64,000 nt of DNA from Epiperipatus broadwayi (Eukaryota; Onychophora; Udeonychophora; Euonychophora; Peripatidae), in the NCBI GenBank assembly GCA_028023455.1, contig JAQFVV010000056.1, positions 1,550,001 through 1,614,000 on the forward strand, given 5' to 3'. This document shows positions 45,312 through 56,987 of the stretch, in pieces; positions within the stretch are counted from its first letter, which is position 1, and the number at the start of each line of letters is the position of its first letter. The position numbers and the translations under genes are program-made. The notes beneath the pieces are model-generated. The model saw only the letters and a list, made by a program, of their open reading frames with translations. It did not search any database and was not told where the DNA came from.

Positions 45312-45412
45312 TCATGTGTCATAGCATCAGCCAGGAAGTGAACCCGCTAACCCAGGACAACTGCTTGTAAAGCAGCTGTCGCTGACCTCTCGATCATCAA
45401 TGCTTACACCCT
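45312..45412 (-). mobile_element. tRNA-derived SINE, copy 6
   Basis: On the - strand: AAGCATTGATGATCGAGAGG, the TGCTTTACAAGCA anticodon arm (TAC at the anticodon position), GCGGGTTCACTTCC (B box, decayed) and GCTGATGCTATGACAC plus an A-run. No clean target-site duplication. Confidence 0.75.
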
Positions 45413-47111
45413 GTGTAATATTTTTTTAGAGTACAGTCAAGCATATTCAAATCTGAAGCAGAAGTTGCTCTTAACAAATATTATTAGACTTATAACAAGA
45501 CAAGTTAAATTTAACTGGAAATGTTTAATTTTATTATTAAAGAGACACAGCATTACTACAAATAGTTGGTATTGTCAACCAGTGTGTATTTGTAATTCTC
45601 GTAACTGTAACCAGGCAGACAACTATTTTAATTAGGGTAAATATATTACTAATGTAAATAGATACAATAAATGTTTTAACATTAATTATATCTCATTTAT
45701 CTTTCAGCTGAAAAGTATTATTTTGTTAATTTAATAATTTGGTGAAGCAGAGATATCAATATATACTGTACTATTTGTACATTCATGCAACAAAATCCAG
45801 AGTTTTGGCAAATTATTCCAAAGCCTATCTAGATGAGGGGTTGAAATCTTGAATCAGGTTGCACCTCAGTTCCTTCGCCAACGCTCCATGGTTTACTACC
45901 CTAAGGATGACAGATATGAGGTTACACTCAGCCTCTTTTAGTTTATATGCCAGCAGTAGCAAAGGGTGGAGTATGAGACTCAGAGAATTATGAATAAATT
46001 AGTAAATAACTAACTAAACACACACATATATGGCTGACTAGATAATGTATATATTAATAGCCAACACTAAAATGAAATAGATTTGGGTAAGATTTAGAAT
46101 AGACTACAAATAACACACTAAACACTATTGTAATTGAATATATTTAATAATTAAAATAAAAGTTAACTCATGGGTATCTTACAATGATGAGTGGATTAAA
46201 TACAAGATCTCATGTTTATGCACTTTAAATCAGCTGATTTTAAGTGTATTACAAATTATATTTAATTTTATCTATGGTTTATTATCATGTCTAAATTATG
46301 CTATGCCATTTATTTTGGTTTGTGATGGATTAAATCTTACAAGAATGATAACTGACAAAATATACTTATTTATTAAAATTACATAATGTGCTCCCTATGC
46401 AGATTGTTTTATATAAACTAGACCTGGTGTTCAGATCGATGCTGAACTGAATAATATTATGGAGGGACGAACTGATGATTTGCAGCATAACTTCAGAGAC
46501 TATGGCACTACATAAACTAAATAAGGTTTGCAGCATAAATGTGCAATTACTCATGGGATTCAGTACCAAGTACTCATTTCCCATGGACCATATGACTTGC
46601 TATCTCAAATTATAAAGAACCTTTAGTTCAGGAGATTGTAGCAGCTTAAAATACAGTTTCTGGACCCTCATGTTCTAGTTTTTGAAAGAGCTGTCCAAAC
46701 TAATCATAATGGGGAGGCATCAAACCTGAAGCCCATTTTAATAAAGAAATATATATATAGCAAGGTGTATTCCATGCATGTTCTTAATAAGGACTCATTT
46801 TTAGTGCTTTCCAAAATATCAAATATTAAATTAAACTAAAGTGTTAAATCTATAATTTCGATCTGCAACACTACTTTATGCCAGTTTATGGATTAGCATA
46901 CATAAAACATGCTAAAAAGGGTTAATTAAAGTGATCCAGTTTACAAATTAAATCTGAATAGTTTATATCATAAACTAGGGAGGAATAAAGCTTATTGGAA
47001 CTTGACAAATTATTTATAATATACTTTAAAATATCATTTTTGCTATTAAATAACTAGATATAATTCATTATCATGCAAACCTTAATTATGGTAAACTAAG
47101 ACATAGAAGCT

Positions 47112-47172
<61 letters not shown>

Positions 47173-47174
47173 TT

Positions 47175-47216
<42 letters not shown>

Positions 47217-50111
47217 GGTATCAAAACAGAGATTTATGTTTGTGCTAAAGAAGCACCATAAATCAACTTCATTACTTATCTCTCTAAATTATTAATATTA
47301 CTAATCTCTGTTTTGAAACATGGCATATCATAAATGTCAATGCAATAATATATAATATAAAATAGAATAGGCATGATCACAGATTAGGCTAGTTATAGAT
47401 ATAATAATATAATAACTGATTATAATTATTATATTAGAATTATTGAATTATTATGATTCATTTAAATAGGCAAGATTATTACATTATTATTGTTAAAGTT
47501 ACATTAAATTATTTCAGTTCCATTATTTAGATTACTAGGTTCAGTTACTAAGAAATTATTTAAGCTTGTATATTTATGAACGTTCAACCTTATAGCAAGC
47601 TTAAGAAATTTATTAAATTAGTTTAATTTAAGATTTAATTTTATAGAGCTCTGTGGGAAAATTTTTACTGATTTTCTAGCTGAGGCATCCTTTATGGTGT
47701 TTGGCACTGGCTTTCTCCATTGAGCTGGCTTCTTCGATGTTTTCTTGGCAGGCTGTTGGTCTTGAACTTCTCCATTTTCATAGGCCAGTCTTCCAAAGGA
47801 AGATTGTAAATTTGGTGGCCTCTAGTGCTAGTTTCCATTGTTAAATCAGGCATAACCTCTGGCAATAATATGTTTCAAATTTTAAGAGAATGAACTTTAG
47901 TGGTTAATTTTGAGAGTTTTTATCAAACCATGAACTTGTTTACATTTTATACATTTTTAATCTTAAGTTTTAACATGGTTTTATTAACTTTAGAAAAGTC
48001 AAAAGCAAAATCTAAGTTATTCATAAAATAGTGCAGCTTGACTGCCTTTCTTTTGTTTTAAAATCTATTTTAGAATTTATTTTAAAAATCTGCTCTTGGT
48101 TCTCACACAAATTAAACCAGGTGGATGTGATGTGAGATTTTCTGGGAATCAGATTATCTTTTTAAGAGAGATTTAAGTTTTGTAAATATTCTGCTATATG
48201 TATAATCTTGTCAACTCTGGAATTGAAATTTATATGTGAATAAAAGTAAATTTGTACTCTAATTTTATAATGACTTAAAGATAAAATAATTAATTGTGTT
48301 GCAACGCTTATAAAATCTATTTCATTGCAGCTTCATTTGCATATATATGTAGGTGCTACACAACTTTTAATTTATTATACAATTTTATAACTAAGTATAT
48401 GCATTATATAACAATACACATACAGACATTAATATCTATGTATGCAAATATATAAATATACTCATATATACATAAATATACCTTATTATACACTAATATA
48501 CATTAATATATGATAATATGATTTTGAGCAATGGTAAAACTAAATTTTTCATTTCCAATGTCTGAATTATTAATTAGTTGATTATTTTTCAATTTAAAGC
48601 TGATAATAATATTTCTTCCTTACAGAGTCTTTCTATATATAAATCTAAATTCTTTTTTTATTGAATACTTTCTCATATCTGGGATAAAACATTCAATTCA
48701 CTTTTCAACTATAATATGCTTCCAAAATAAAGCAATCAATTTAATAAATTATTTATTTTTGGTTTATTTCTTTTTAATCTTTTTTTATCATAGTTTATTT
48801 GCTTATCTCTATTTTTTATTATGTAGATAGCTATATCTGTGATGTTATTATTAGCATATTTAGATACTATGCTAATGACTTAAGTTTAAATCTGAGTTAG
48901 ATGAAATTTTTGAATTCTTTCAGGTTCCCACCAGGTTTCTCTTCTATATGTCCTTCTTTTTTTTCAGTTAGTCAGCTCAGAAACAAAACAAATAGATATC
49001 TAATTTTTAGAAAAATAAATGACTTTTTAGTTAATTAAAAGAATATAAAACCACTAAAAACCATGTTATCAAGCAGTTTTCAAGGTTTGTAATACCTCTG
49101 GGGGGGGGGGGGGGTGGAGAGAATTTTTCATACTTTTAGTTATTTGAAAATTGTTTTATTTATTTTTTTATTTATTTAAATATGTTAGTGCACTTTGAAA
49201 GTATATTTGAAAATGGAAGATTTTTTTTATTTTGTTAATATTAGTTGTTTTTTGATTTTTATTTAACTGTTTTGTACTATACAAAATGAAGATAATAGTA
49301 TTTATCTCATTTTGGATATTTATTCAAATTTCATTATTAATTTATAAACAAATTACATATTATATCTCAAATTATGAGTTTTTATTACCATTTAAGTTTT
49401 AAGTAACTTTGCTATGGTTAATTTATTACTAGATATATTTATGTAAATAAAATATACAGTTATTAAAATTTTATGCTGTAGTCAGGTATAAAAAGGAAAC
49501 CAGTAAAGACTTGTCTATTTTTAATAAAGAAATATATACACACATAGAATAAATAAAAGATCCCCAAGGTCTTTTAATTACTTTATGTATAGATTTAAAA
49601 TACATGAATCATCTTCGAGTACAATTCTTATATAAAATAAGAATCAGCTAAATATAATGAAAACTGATTTTAGAGCTTCATAATAAAATAATAAATTACC
49701 TTTACTAAAGTTGTTTTTGAATTTCAAACTAAATAGTGTTAACGTTTAGTAATAAATCAGTTTACTTGTTTTAATTTATCGTTTTTCAAACATATATTTT
49801 AATTCATTTAATAATTTTTAAATAAGTAAAACACATAATTTTTCATCTCATCTAATTCTTTATGATTTTAAGACAATTATTTACTTAGATATAAAGAAAT
49901 TTGCTTTTAAAACAAGTTTTCATTTATTATTTATTTAGTCTTTTTGCATTTGTCTCCAAAATTTAACATTTGTAAGTATTTTTTATTGATCTGAAAGAAA
50001 GAAAATGAAATTCAGCTGTCAATCCATAATCACTACATATAGTTTTATTGACATTATTTATATTAATATTTGTAAAGTATTAAAGATTTTAAGACTTCTC
50101 ATTCGATAATT
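45413..50111. other. AT-rich non-coding DNA with microsatellite, G-run and a direct duplication
   Basis: 47116-47210 is an (AT)n microsatellite broken once by TTTTGAT. 47223-47313 has a short stem (AAAACAGAGATT and its complement). 49100-49114 is a G15 run. 49935-50015 and 50286-50373 are diverged direct copies (ATTGATCTGAAAGAA, AAAATGAAATTCA) flanking the palindrome at 50.15 kb. About 47640-47830 on the - strand has an unusually open, Lys/Pro/Ser-rich frame (ENGEVQDQQPAKKTSKKPAQ) that I cannot assign. Confidence 0.5.
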
Positions 50112-50200
50112 TAATATACAAAATTAACAAAGCGTATGCACACTTGAATGAGAAGCTTCTCATTCAAGTGTGGCATACGCTTTGTTAATTTTGTATATTA
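50112..50200. repeat. Near-perfect 89-bp palindrome without spacer
   Basis: The left arm (50112-50155) is followed immediately by its complement (50156-50200). The only difference is one extra base, GTATGCACAC against GTATGCCACAC. The centre is GAGAAG|CTTCTC. It could form a 44-bp hairpin or cruciform. Confidence 0.9.
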
Positions 50201-50801
50201 TATTAATATTGTAATAAATCGATTTTGTCAAAAGTGCTTTAAATATAAAATAATTTGTTTTTGAAACTTTTTTTTTATCATTTTTTTAGACATTTTGTAT
50301 TTGTTTCTAAAATTTATTATTTACAATGGATTAGAAATAATTTCTATTGATCTGAAAGAATGAAAATGAAATTCATAAATCGTTTTATTGAAATTGATTG
50401 TGTTAATACTACACTAATAAATCAATTTTTAAAAAGCCTTTAATTATAGAAATGAAAATATTGTATTTAATATAAATGGAAAAAGGTTGACTTCTGCTAT
50501 ATAGAAGATATGAACTGAAAATACTGGAACACTATTTGATAGTGTTAGAAGAATGAAATAGGATTATTATCTTACAAATGAAAATTGCATTACTTAATAT
50601 ATGAGGTAAATCTCAATAATAGAAAAATTATTAGAAATATTTATTAATTTTGTAGCAATAGTTGTTGATAAGAATAAATATGTACATATGAAAAAATAGT
50701 TTTCGTATTCAACATTTTATGTTGTTACTTTTGATTACCATTAATGTGTTCGTTAAATGTGGATTAACTCAAAAAGTATGCATTTCTTGTCATATATGTA
50801 T

Positions 50802-51008
50802 TGTACCGGTCGAAAAACACACATCGATCCAACAAACCCCTGAATACAGATAAAGTACCTTGAGTCCGACCATGTACAAGATCGATAAATCAGGTACATC
50901 ATGAATTCTACCCTATTTACCTATATCCCCAGGTCAAAGATCTAATCAATAGCCTTTCTCGATGATACGATCGAATTCCTTTATTTTCACTCTGCCGGCA
51001 GCTGGGTC
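50802..51008. repeat. GTACCGG module, copy A
   Basis: It starts TGTACCGGTCG after an AT-rich run. It aligns with 53813-54004 through AAGTACCT-GAGTCC, CAAGAT, AAATCAGG-ACA, CATGAA-TCT and CCCTATTT. It is clearly less AT-rich than its surroundings, with no ORF. On the - strand it ends CGACCGGTACA and has an AATAAAGG signal, so a 3' LTR end in that orientation is one reading. Confidence 0.55.
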
Positions 51009-53770
51009 TTAAAGCATGAGATTCGAATTTATTATATTTAAATGAGAACTTGGGTGATTGGTTGATATGTATGTTTAAAAATCAAAATTTATTTAAAATA
51101 AAAGTAAATAAAATGATTCGAGAACACTGGAAGTTTGTTTTAGTTATATATATATATTTAAAATCATTGGACATTCTACATTAGTTATTTTACATTAGTT
51201 TAAACTCAAGCTCAAAAAAAAAAAAAAAATACAATTTTTAAATTAACTTCATAATTATATGAATTCCTGACGACTTTATTTATATTAGCGGTCAGCATTG
51301 ACGTTATTGGGTTTGTACAATTTATTTTGTTAAGTTTATACATCTTTAATTTTGTTTACATTTATTCTCATTTTTTAAAATAGTAAAAATTATTTCATAA
51401 TTAAATGACCATGGATTTCAAAATTCCCCGTGCACATTTATTACAAGCTTAGAATATAGCGATAGGTTTAAACATCTGCCTAACGCACATATATAAGAAT
51501 GACTTTTAAAAAAAAACATTTCTATTGAAAAAGATATTCATTAAATAGACAATTGTAGTAAGACTAATTTGACGTCTTACTCCATTAACCTATATATAAA
51601 AAAAATGATTTTTATTTATCTTTATAAAATTAATAATTTGGATTTTCAACAACTAATGTTTTATGACATTAGTGGACCAAGCAATTATAATAAAAAAAAT
51701 CTGTCAGTTAATTATCAAAGCAAACAAGTTACTTTAGTTGGACTTACAACTAAAATCATACCTATAATGAAATATACTGTGAATTAGCCAAAACCAACTG
51801 ATTTTAACTAATTACACAAACGAACAAAAGAGTCGATTACTCAGGTCGAAGATCCTTTCGGTAGAATCATTTCCCTATGGCTTACATATTAGATAGGCAA
51901 AATAAAAGCAACATAATGTCGGGTTAATAAATATATGAATGCAAAATGGAGAGAAGAAAGGTAAGTAAGAAAATACGAGCTGGATTACGGACACTCGTAT
52001 GTCTATTCCAACGAAGAATAAAAGGAAAATCGATATGTCCACATGTCATGTCCATATATCGATAGGAGATAGGAATTACGGAGAGCCCTCATATTCGCCT
52101 CTACGAATTCTGCTGACAACCCAACTCTATCTCAAAACCGCTGTCCAATTCACAGGCGTATGTGAAAAATGGAAGCTAACTCCAAATCACCAAATCTATG
52201 ACCGTTTTAGGTCTGTTCATGAGACTCCAAGCATTCTTTATTAACCTGAAATATTATAATTATTAAATAGGAACTGGTTATAATTAAATAGCCTTAAAAT
52301 GATCTAATACTGCATAGAGATCAATCTGCATAAACAATTACTTTATATAAATATTTAACATACAAAAAAAAAAACATACTTATAGAAATAAGGGAATTTA
52401 ATTCTCAAAAAAATCCCCCCTTCCCTCTTTCCTAACTTAAAAAAACAAGCATGATAATTAACTGACACTATCCAGCGGCACTGTTACTAGGTCAAAAATC
52501 CATAGCATATTTTATTCTATTTTGAATTACAGAAATATAAAATTATAGAATCCCATTGTGGGAAATCTATAATAAATTTATTTGAAATTACGATAGATTT
52601 GCTTAGAAACATATATATATATATATTCGACATAACCTCACTCGCGAAAATAGATCAACTTATTTTACTTTTAAAATCAAATCATTCTTTGTTAAAATTT
52701 CCTTTCCCTAATAAAACATAATTTTCTCTCTTAGCAAACTACTCTGAGCCCCCGCGAGTGAAGCTTGTCGAAATACAAAAAAAAAATCAAAGCATGAAAT
52801 AATTTCATGCTAAAATTAATATAAAACAAATAAATTCATATTTAATTAAAAATATTAGAAAATTATTGTGAGCTTGAGTTATCAAAAGGAAAAACATTAT
52901 AAATAATTTAAAAGAACAGGTTAAAGAGACAGTTAAAAAAAAGATTCTTAATAAACATTAACTTTTGACATTTTAAAGCTTTACGAAATTATATTTACAT
53001 TCAAATAATACTTTGGTCAAATCTGGATGACTACCTTGGTGCTCCCTGGGATGAGTTCTGTGGGCAAACATTGATGGCTTATGGCAGTTGACGGCATGTT
53101 CTGGCAGCAGCATAATGGAAGATTTCGGGTCTCAGGAGGGAAAGGGCAGCGATTTACCCTGTTTTACTCCTCGATCATCATAGTGTGCTTTCTACAACTC
53201 TGTCTGTTCTCTGTCTGATTCTAGTCACTCTCTGTCTAAAAAGGCCACTATCTATTACTTCCTGCTGCCTCAAGTGATCTTTTAGAAAACAATAGCAATT
53301 GTTTTCATTCTAATTTTAGAAAGTTTGTACCTCGATAAGGACCATTATATTTCAATATAATTTTATATTAGTTTTAATTTAGATAACAATCTAGAACCCT
53401 ACTAATTAATGAATAGAGATTCCACAGTGAATGGATTTTGATAATTTATCAATGCTTTTAATTTAAACATTTATTTTAAACTTCTTATCGAGATACAAAT
53501 CTTTTCACAAAGGTCATCTTGAATTCTTGAACTAAAAATAAAGCATTTTAAACATATACAGTATATCTAAAATATATAAAAAAAATTCAAAGTTAATTAT
53601 TTGAATTTTTTTTTTTTTTAATAATAAAATAGAATAAGTGTTAGTACAATTATGATCCAAAATAAATTATAGGATTTATTCAGGATAGTTAAAAATGTTT
53701 AAAAAATGTTTTTTTAGAATAATAAAAAAAAAGCAAATGTTAGTAAATAAATAATTAGGTGGGTCAGACC
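51009..53770. other. Non-coding DNA with GC-richer blocks and a small inverted-repeat element
   Basis: 51830-52240 and 53020-53280 are GC-richer, gene-less blocks similar in character to those after copy B and inside the 28-30 kb element. 52627-52772 has inverted ends TTCGACATAACCTCACTCGCG and CGCGAGTGAAGCTTGTCGAA, a ~146-bp MITE-like hairpin. No ORF with family features. Confidence 0.45.
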
Positions 53771-53807
53771 GTGAAATGGCAAATCTGAATCAGATTTACC
53801 ATTTCAC
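53771..53807. other. Conserved stem-loop, copy 1
   Basis: GTGAAATGG and CCATTTCAC pair over 9 bp, then a C/A mismatch, then AAATCTG pairs with CAGATTT around an AAT triloop. It is preceded by GGTGGGTC and followed by TATATAG. A structurally equivalent stem-loop with different stem bases is at 56955-56987. Confidence 0.65.
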
Positions 53808-53812
53808 TATAT

Positions 53813-54004
53813 AGTACCGGTCGGTTTCGTCTGTTCATATAACAAGATCTAGCATCTAGGCAGAAGTACCTCGAGTCCAATCATGCGCAAGATACATAAG
53901 TCAGGAACACTCATGAACTCTGCCCTATTTTCCAAATCTACCAACATATGAGCAACAATTCCAATGATACTGATCTAATTTATTTCTACCCACCAGCATC
54001 ACAA
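53813..54004. repeat. GTACCGG module, copy B
   Basis: It begins AGTACCGGTCGG and aligns with 50802-51008. A GC-richer stretch follows at 54660-54970 (GGGTTTGCCAAACCTTGTCC), and CATACCGGTATG at about 55070 could mark the far end of a ~1.26-kb element. Without clean ends or a target duplication this stays tentative. Confidence 0.5.
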
Positions 54005-56883
54005 AGTCATGACACAAAAAGACTCTTATTTGAACTTTATTCATGTATGGAATATTACTGTTAGCGATTTTCGATCATCTAGTAAGTGAAACCTTTTATA
54101 TAACATCAAAATTGTTTCTATTCAATAAATGAAACAATGACTTAGATATTTAGTAATATGTATAAGATTTATTGAGTTAACTTGAGATATATATATATAA
54201 TTGATTGCAGACGTTATTTGTGTTAAAATGTAAATAAAATGGTATTTATCTCCCTTAGATGACATTAACCTCTCTTACAATGCTATAAAATGAACATATT
54301 TAATCAGCAATAACACATAATTTATGGCTTTGTTCTAATGCGGCTATTTATATGTCAATAATTTGCAGATTGTATGGGATACCTAAGATTTTTAATAATA
54401 GCACTAGACTACAGTTATTTAAAGTTCTTTAAATCCACCATTAATAAAACAACAGCACTTGAACCAATACATAGGTTTATTGAGTTTGATGGCAAACAGT
54501 AATTATGTTTAAGTAATAAAATAGCATTCGCATTTGCGAAATAAGAACGTATGTGGGAAGCTAATTTAGGAAATAATAATTATGGCAGCAATATCGTATC
54601 TGAAAGTGTGAATGAAATATAAAAATGGCAATCCATTTAGCATAATCATAACAGTACACTTTAGGAGCATTGATAGGCTTTAACGAGAATGAAATATGGG
54701 AGAGCGGTATGTGTATGATGGCAATGGAGAGATCTATTCTGAGATCGAAGAAGGTGCTTCAATTCACAGTTAAAGAAGGCGACTCTCTGCAAACGTTGGC
54801 AGGGTCGGGTCATAAACAACGAAGAATGCGCTTTATTGAATTGCCATAAGCTGGACTTTTGCCAGAGTGAACCCTATGCAATAATATCTAGCGCTGAAGA
54901 AGTCCAAAGGGGTTTGCCAAACCTTGTCCTTGGTATTGGAAGTAAAAATGGACGAAGATATATAAAACTAAAGGCCGGTATACACGTAACGCTTGAATTA
55001 ATATAAATATATATACTTAAAACTAAGAAATAAAGAATTATCGCCTATCTTTATTGATAAAAACCCAGCATACCGGTATGATTTGAGTTACTACGTGGAT
55101 ATGGAAGAATTACATTTAATGCTAATATAATAGCTTATAGAACTAGAATATCCCCCTCCCCGTTATATTACTTTAAATTACACATAAACTTTCCACAACG
55201 TATGACTAATATAAATCTTTGGTTTTGAATGCGTTAATAAATAGATAATTTTCATATTATTAAATATATATAAAGTCGGCGGCGATTAGTGATTTCAAGA
55301 AAGTAATATTAATTTAATTCATATAAATATAGTTAAAGTTTTTAGAAGTTAGCGCTATTATTGAATTAATAAAAAAAAAACACATTTCTAAGAAAACAGA
55401 TTTTTGCTTAGTTTTTTCGAAAATAACATTATACAGTAATTATCAGATTCTGATTTTATTTCCCCAGACTTGCAGGCACCCGCTATAATAAGAATAACAA
55501 ATTTGTTTTTAAAAAATACTAGATTAATCACCCTCTGAAAAGTAAGGAAAGTTTTCTTTTATTAAAAGAGATAGCGTAAGCATTTGCGATTCTGGGGGAA
55601 ATTATCGACATATAATTTAGTATATGAAAATATAAAATATCATAATGAAAATAAAGTATTGCCGCATAGATGTGAAATTAAGAAATAATAATTATTCAGG
55701 AGAGGTTTAATGTAGGAGAGATTACAGCTAAGTTATATAGAGAGAACAAGGTACAATTGACTAAAAGGTAAGAATTTTACAAATAAAAAGGCTTTACAAA
55801 ATGTTTAACGAAACAGATAGGTGAAATTTTAAATTATTCACGGTAACTTTAAGAGTCTAGCAGCATTTGAAATGATTACCTCTGTACAAACTTGGCTGTT
55901 CTTTTGATGTTTTTCAGATTTCCCTTGGAGAACTAGATCTAGTTTGACGAGCATAATTATTGAGGCAGGTAGTAAGTTCAGTATTTAACAAACAGGCATA
56001 TAGTTATAGTCTATGAGTATCGGGATCCATGGGCACAGATTTCAGGGAAGGCCATCTTGAATGGCAAGAAAGGTGAAGTGGATTTACTCACGACACATTG
56101 AAATTAACGAACGCAAATATTTTTGGCAACTGCTCTCCTTGACTGTCTTAGTTCCTCTGTTAAAATTAATTCATAATTATCCCCTGCCTTGGTATTTGTG
56201 GAATCTTTTCTTGATTGGTCATTGCTAATCATTTTCTTTAATCTAATTTCCAAAAGAATTTGTATACAAGCTTTTACCCATTGTGATGGAAGATGCCATT
56301 GTTAGATAAGTATTCAAACTGAAATTAATTTGATAAAAAAAATGTTTGTGACAAAAGTAAATCAATTAAGTTTAGTTTTTAATTTTGATTTTAGAGAAAC
56401 TTTTAATTAAATTTATTTTAGAAGATTATACAAGATTACGTTTCTCACCTTTAATTAATTTTGACTAATTACAATCGCATCTTCCATATTGGATTTAAAA
56501 GAAAAGTAGAGTTTAATAGCAAAAATTATTTAAAAACAAAATTTTATAGAATGGCATATAAGGAACTTTTTGTAGTAATTATTTGCTCATTATGTTTGTT
56601 TCTACAATATCTCTGTATATGAGCTGCAATCAATAAATAATTACTATAACTTTTATAAAATAAAAAAATACAGAACATATAATGTATTTTGATATTATAA
56701 GTCTGTTATAATTAATCCCCCGTTACCTATTGCGATACATATTCCCTCTTTAAATACTATATTTATTACTTTTATTTTTTTTGTGTGTGTGTATTTAAAT
56801 TCAGATATTTATGCATATATCTTCGTTAATAATAATCAAAAAAAAAAAAGTACAAAAATGTGTTAGTGAACGGAATATATACG
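54005..56883. other. Non-coding DNA, part possibly belonging to the GTACCGG element
   Basis: GC-richer sequence at 54660-54970 may belong to the element starting at 53813. The rest is AT-rich with no ORF or RNA recognised. Confidence 0.4.
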
Positions 56884-56922
56884 CAAGAATAGTGTTTGAA
56901 TTGCAAGAATAGTGTTTGAATT
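56884..56922. repeat. Short tandem duplication (20-bp unit, two copies)
   Basis: CAAGAATAGTGTTTGAATT occurs twice in tandem, period 20. Confidence 0.8.
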
Positions 56923-56954
56923 TAGCTTGGTAGCGGAAGATTTGAGGTGGGCTG

Positions 56955-56987
56955 TGAAGCGCCATCTGAATCTCAGATTCCGCTTCA
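56955..56987. other. Conserved stem-loop, copy 2
   Basis: TGAAGCG pairs with CGCTTCA, then a 2x2 internal loop, then ATCTGA pairs with TCAGAT around an ATC triloop. The flanks (AGGTGGGC before, ATATATATAT after) match those of the 53771 stem-loop, and the basal stem differs by paired changes. Confidence 0.65.
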
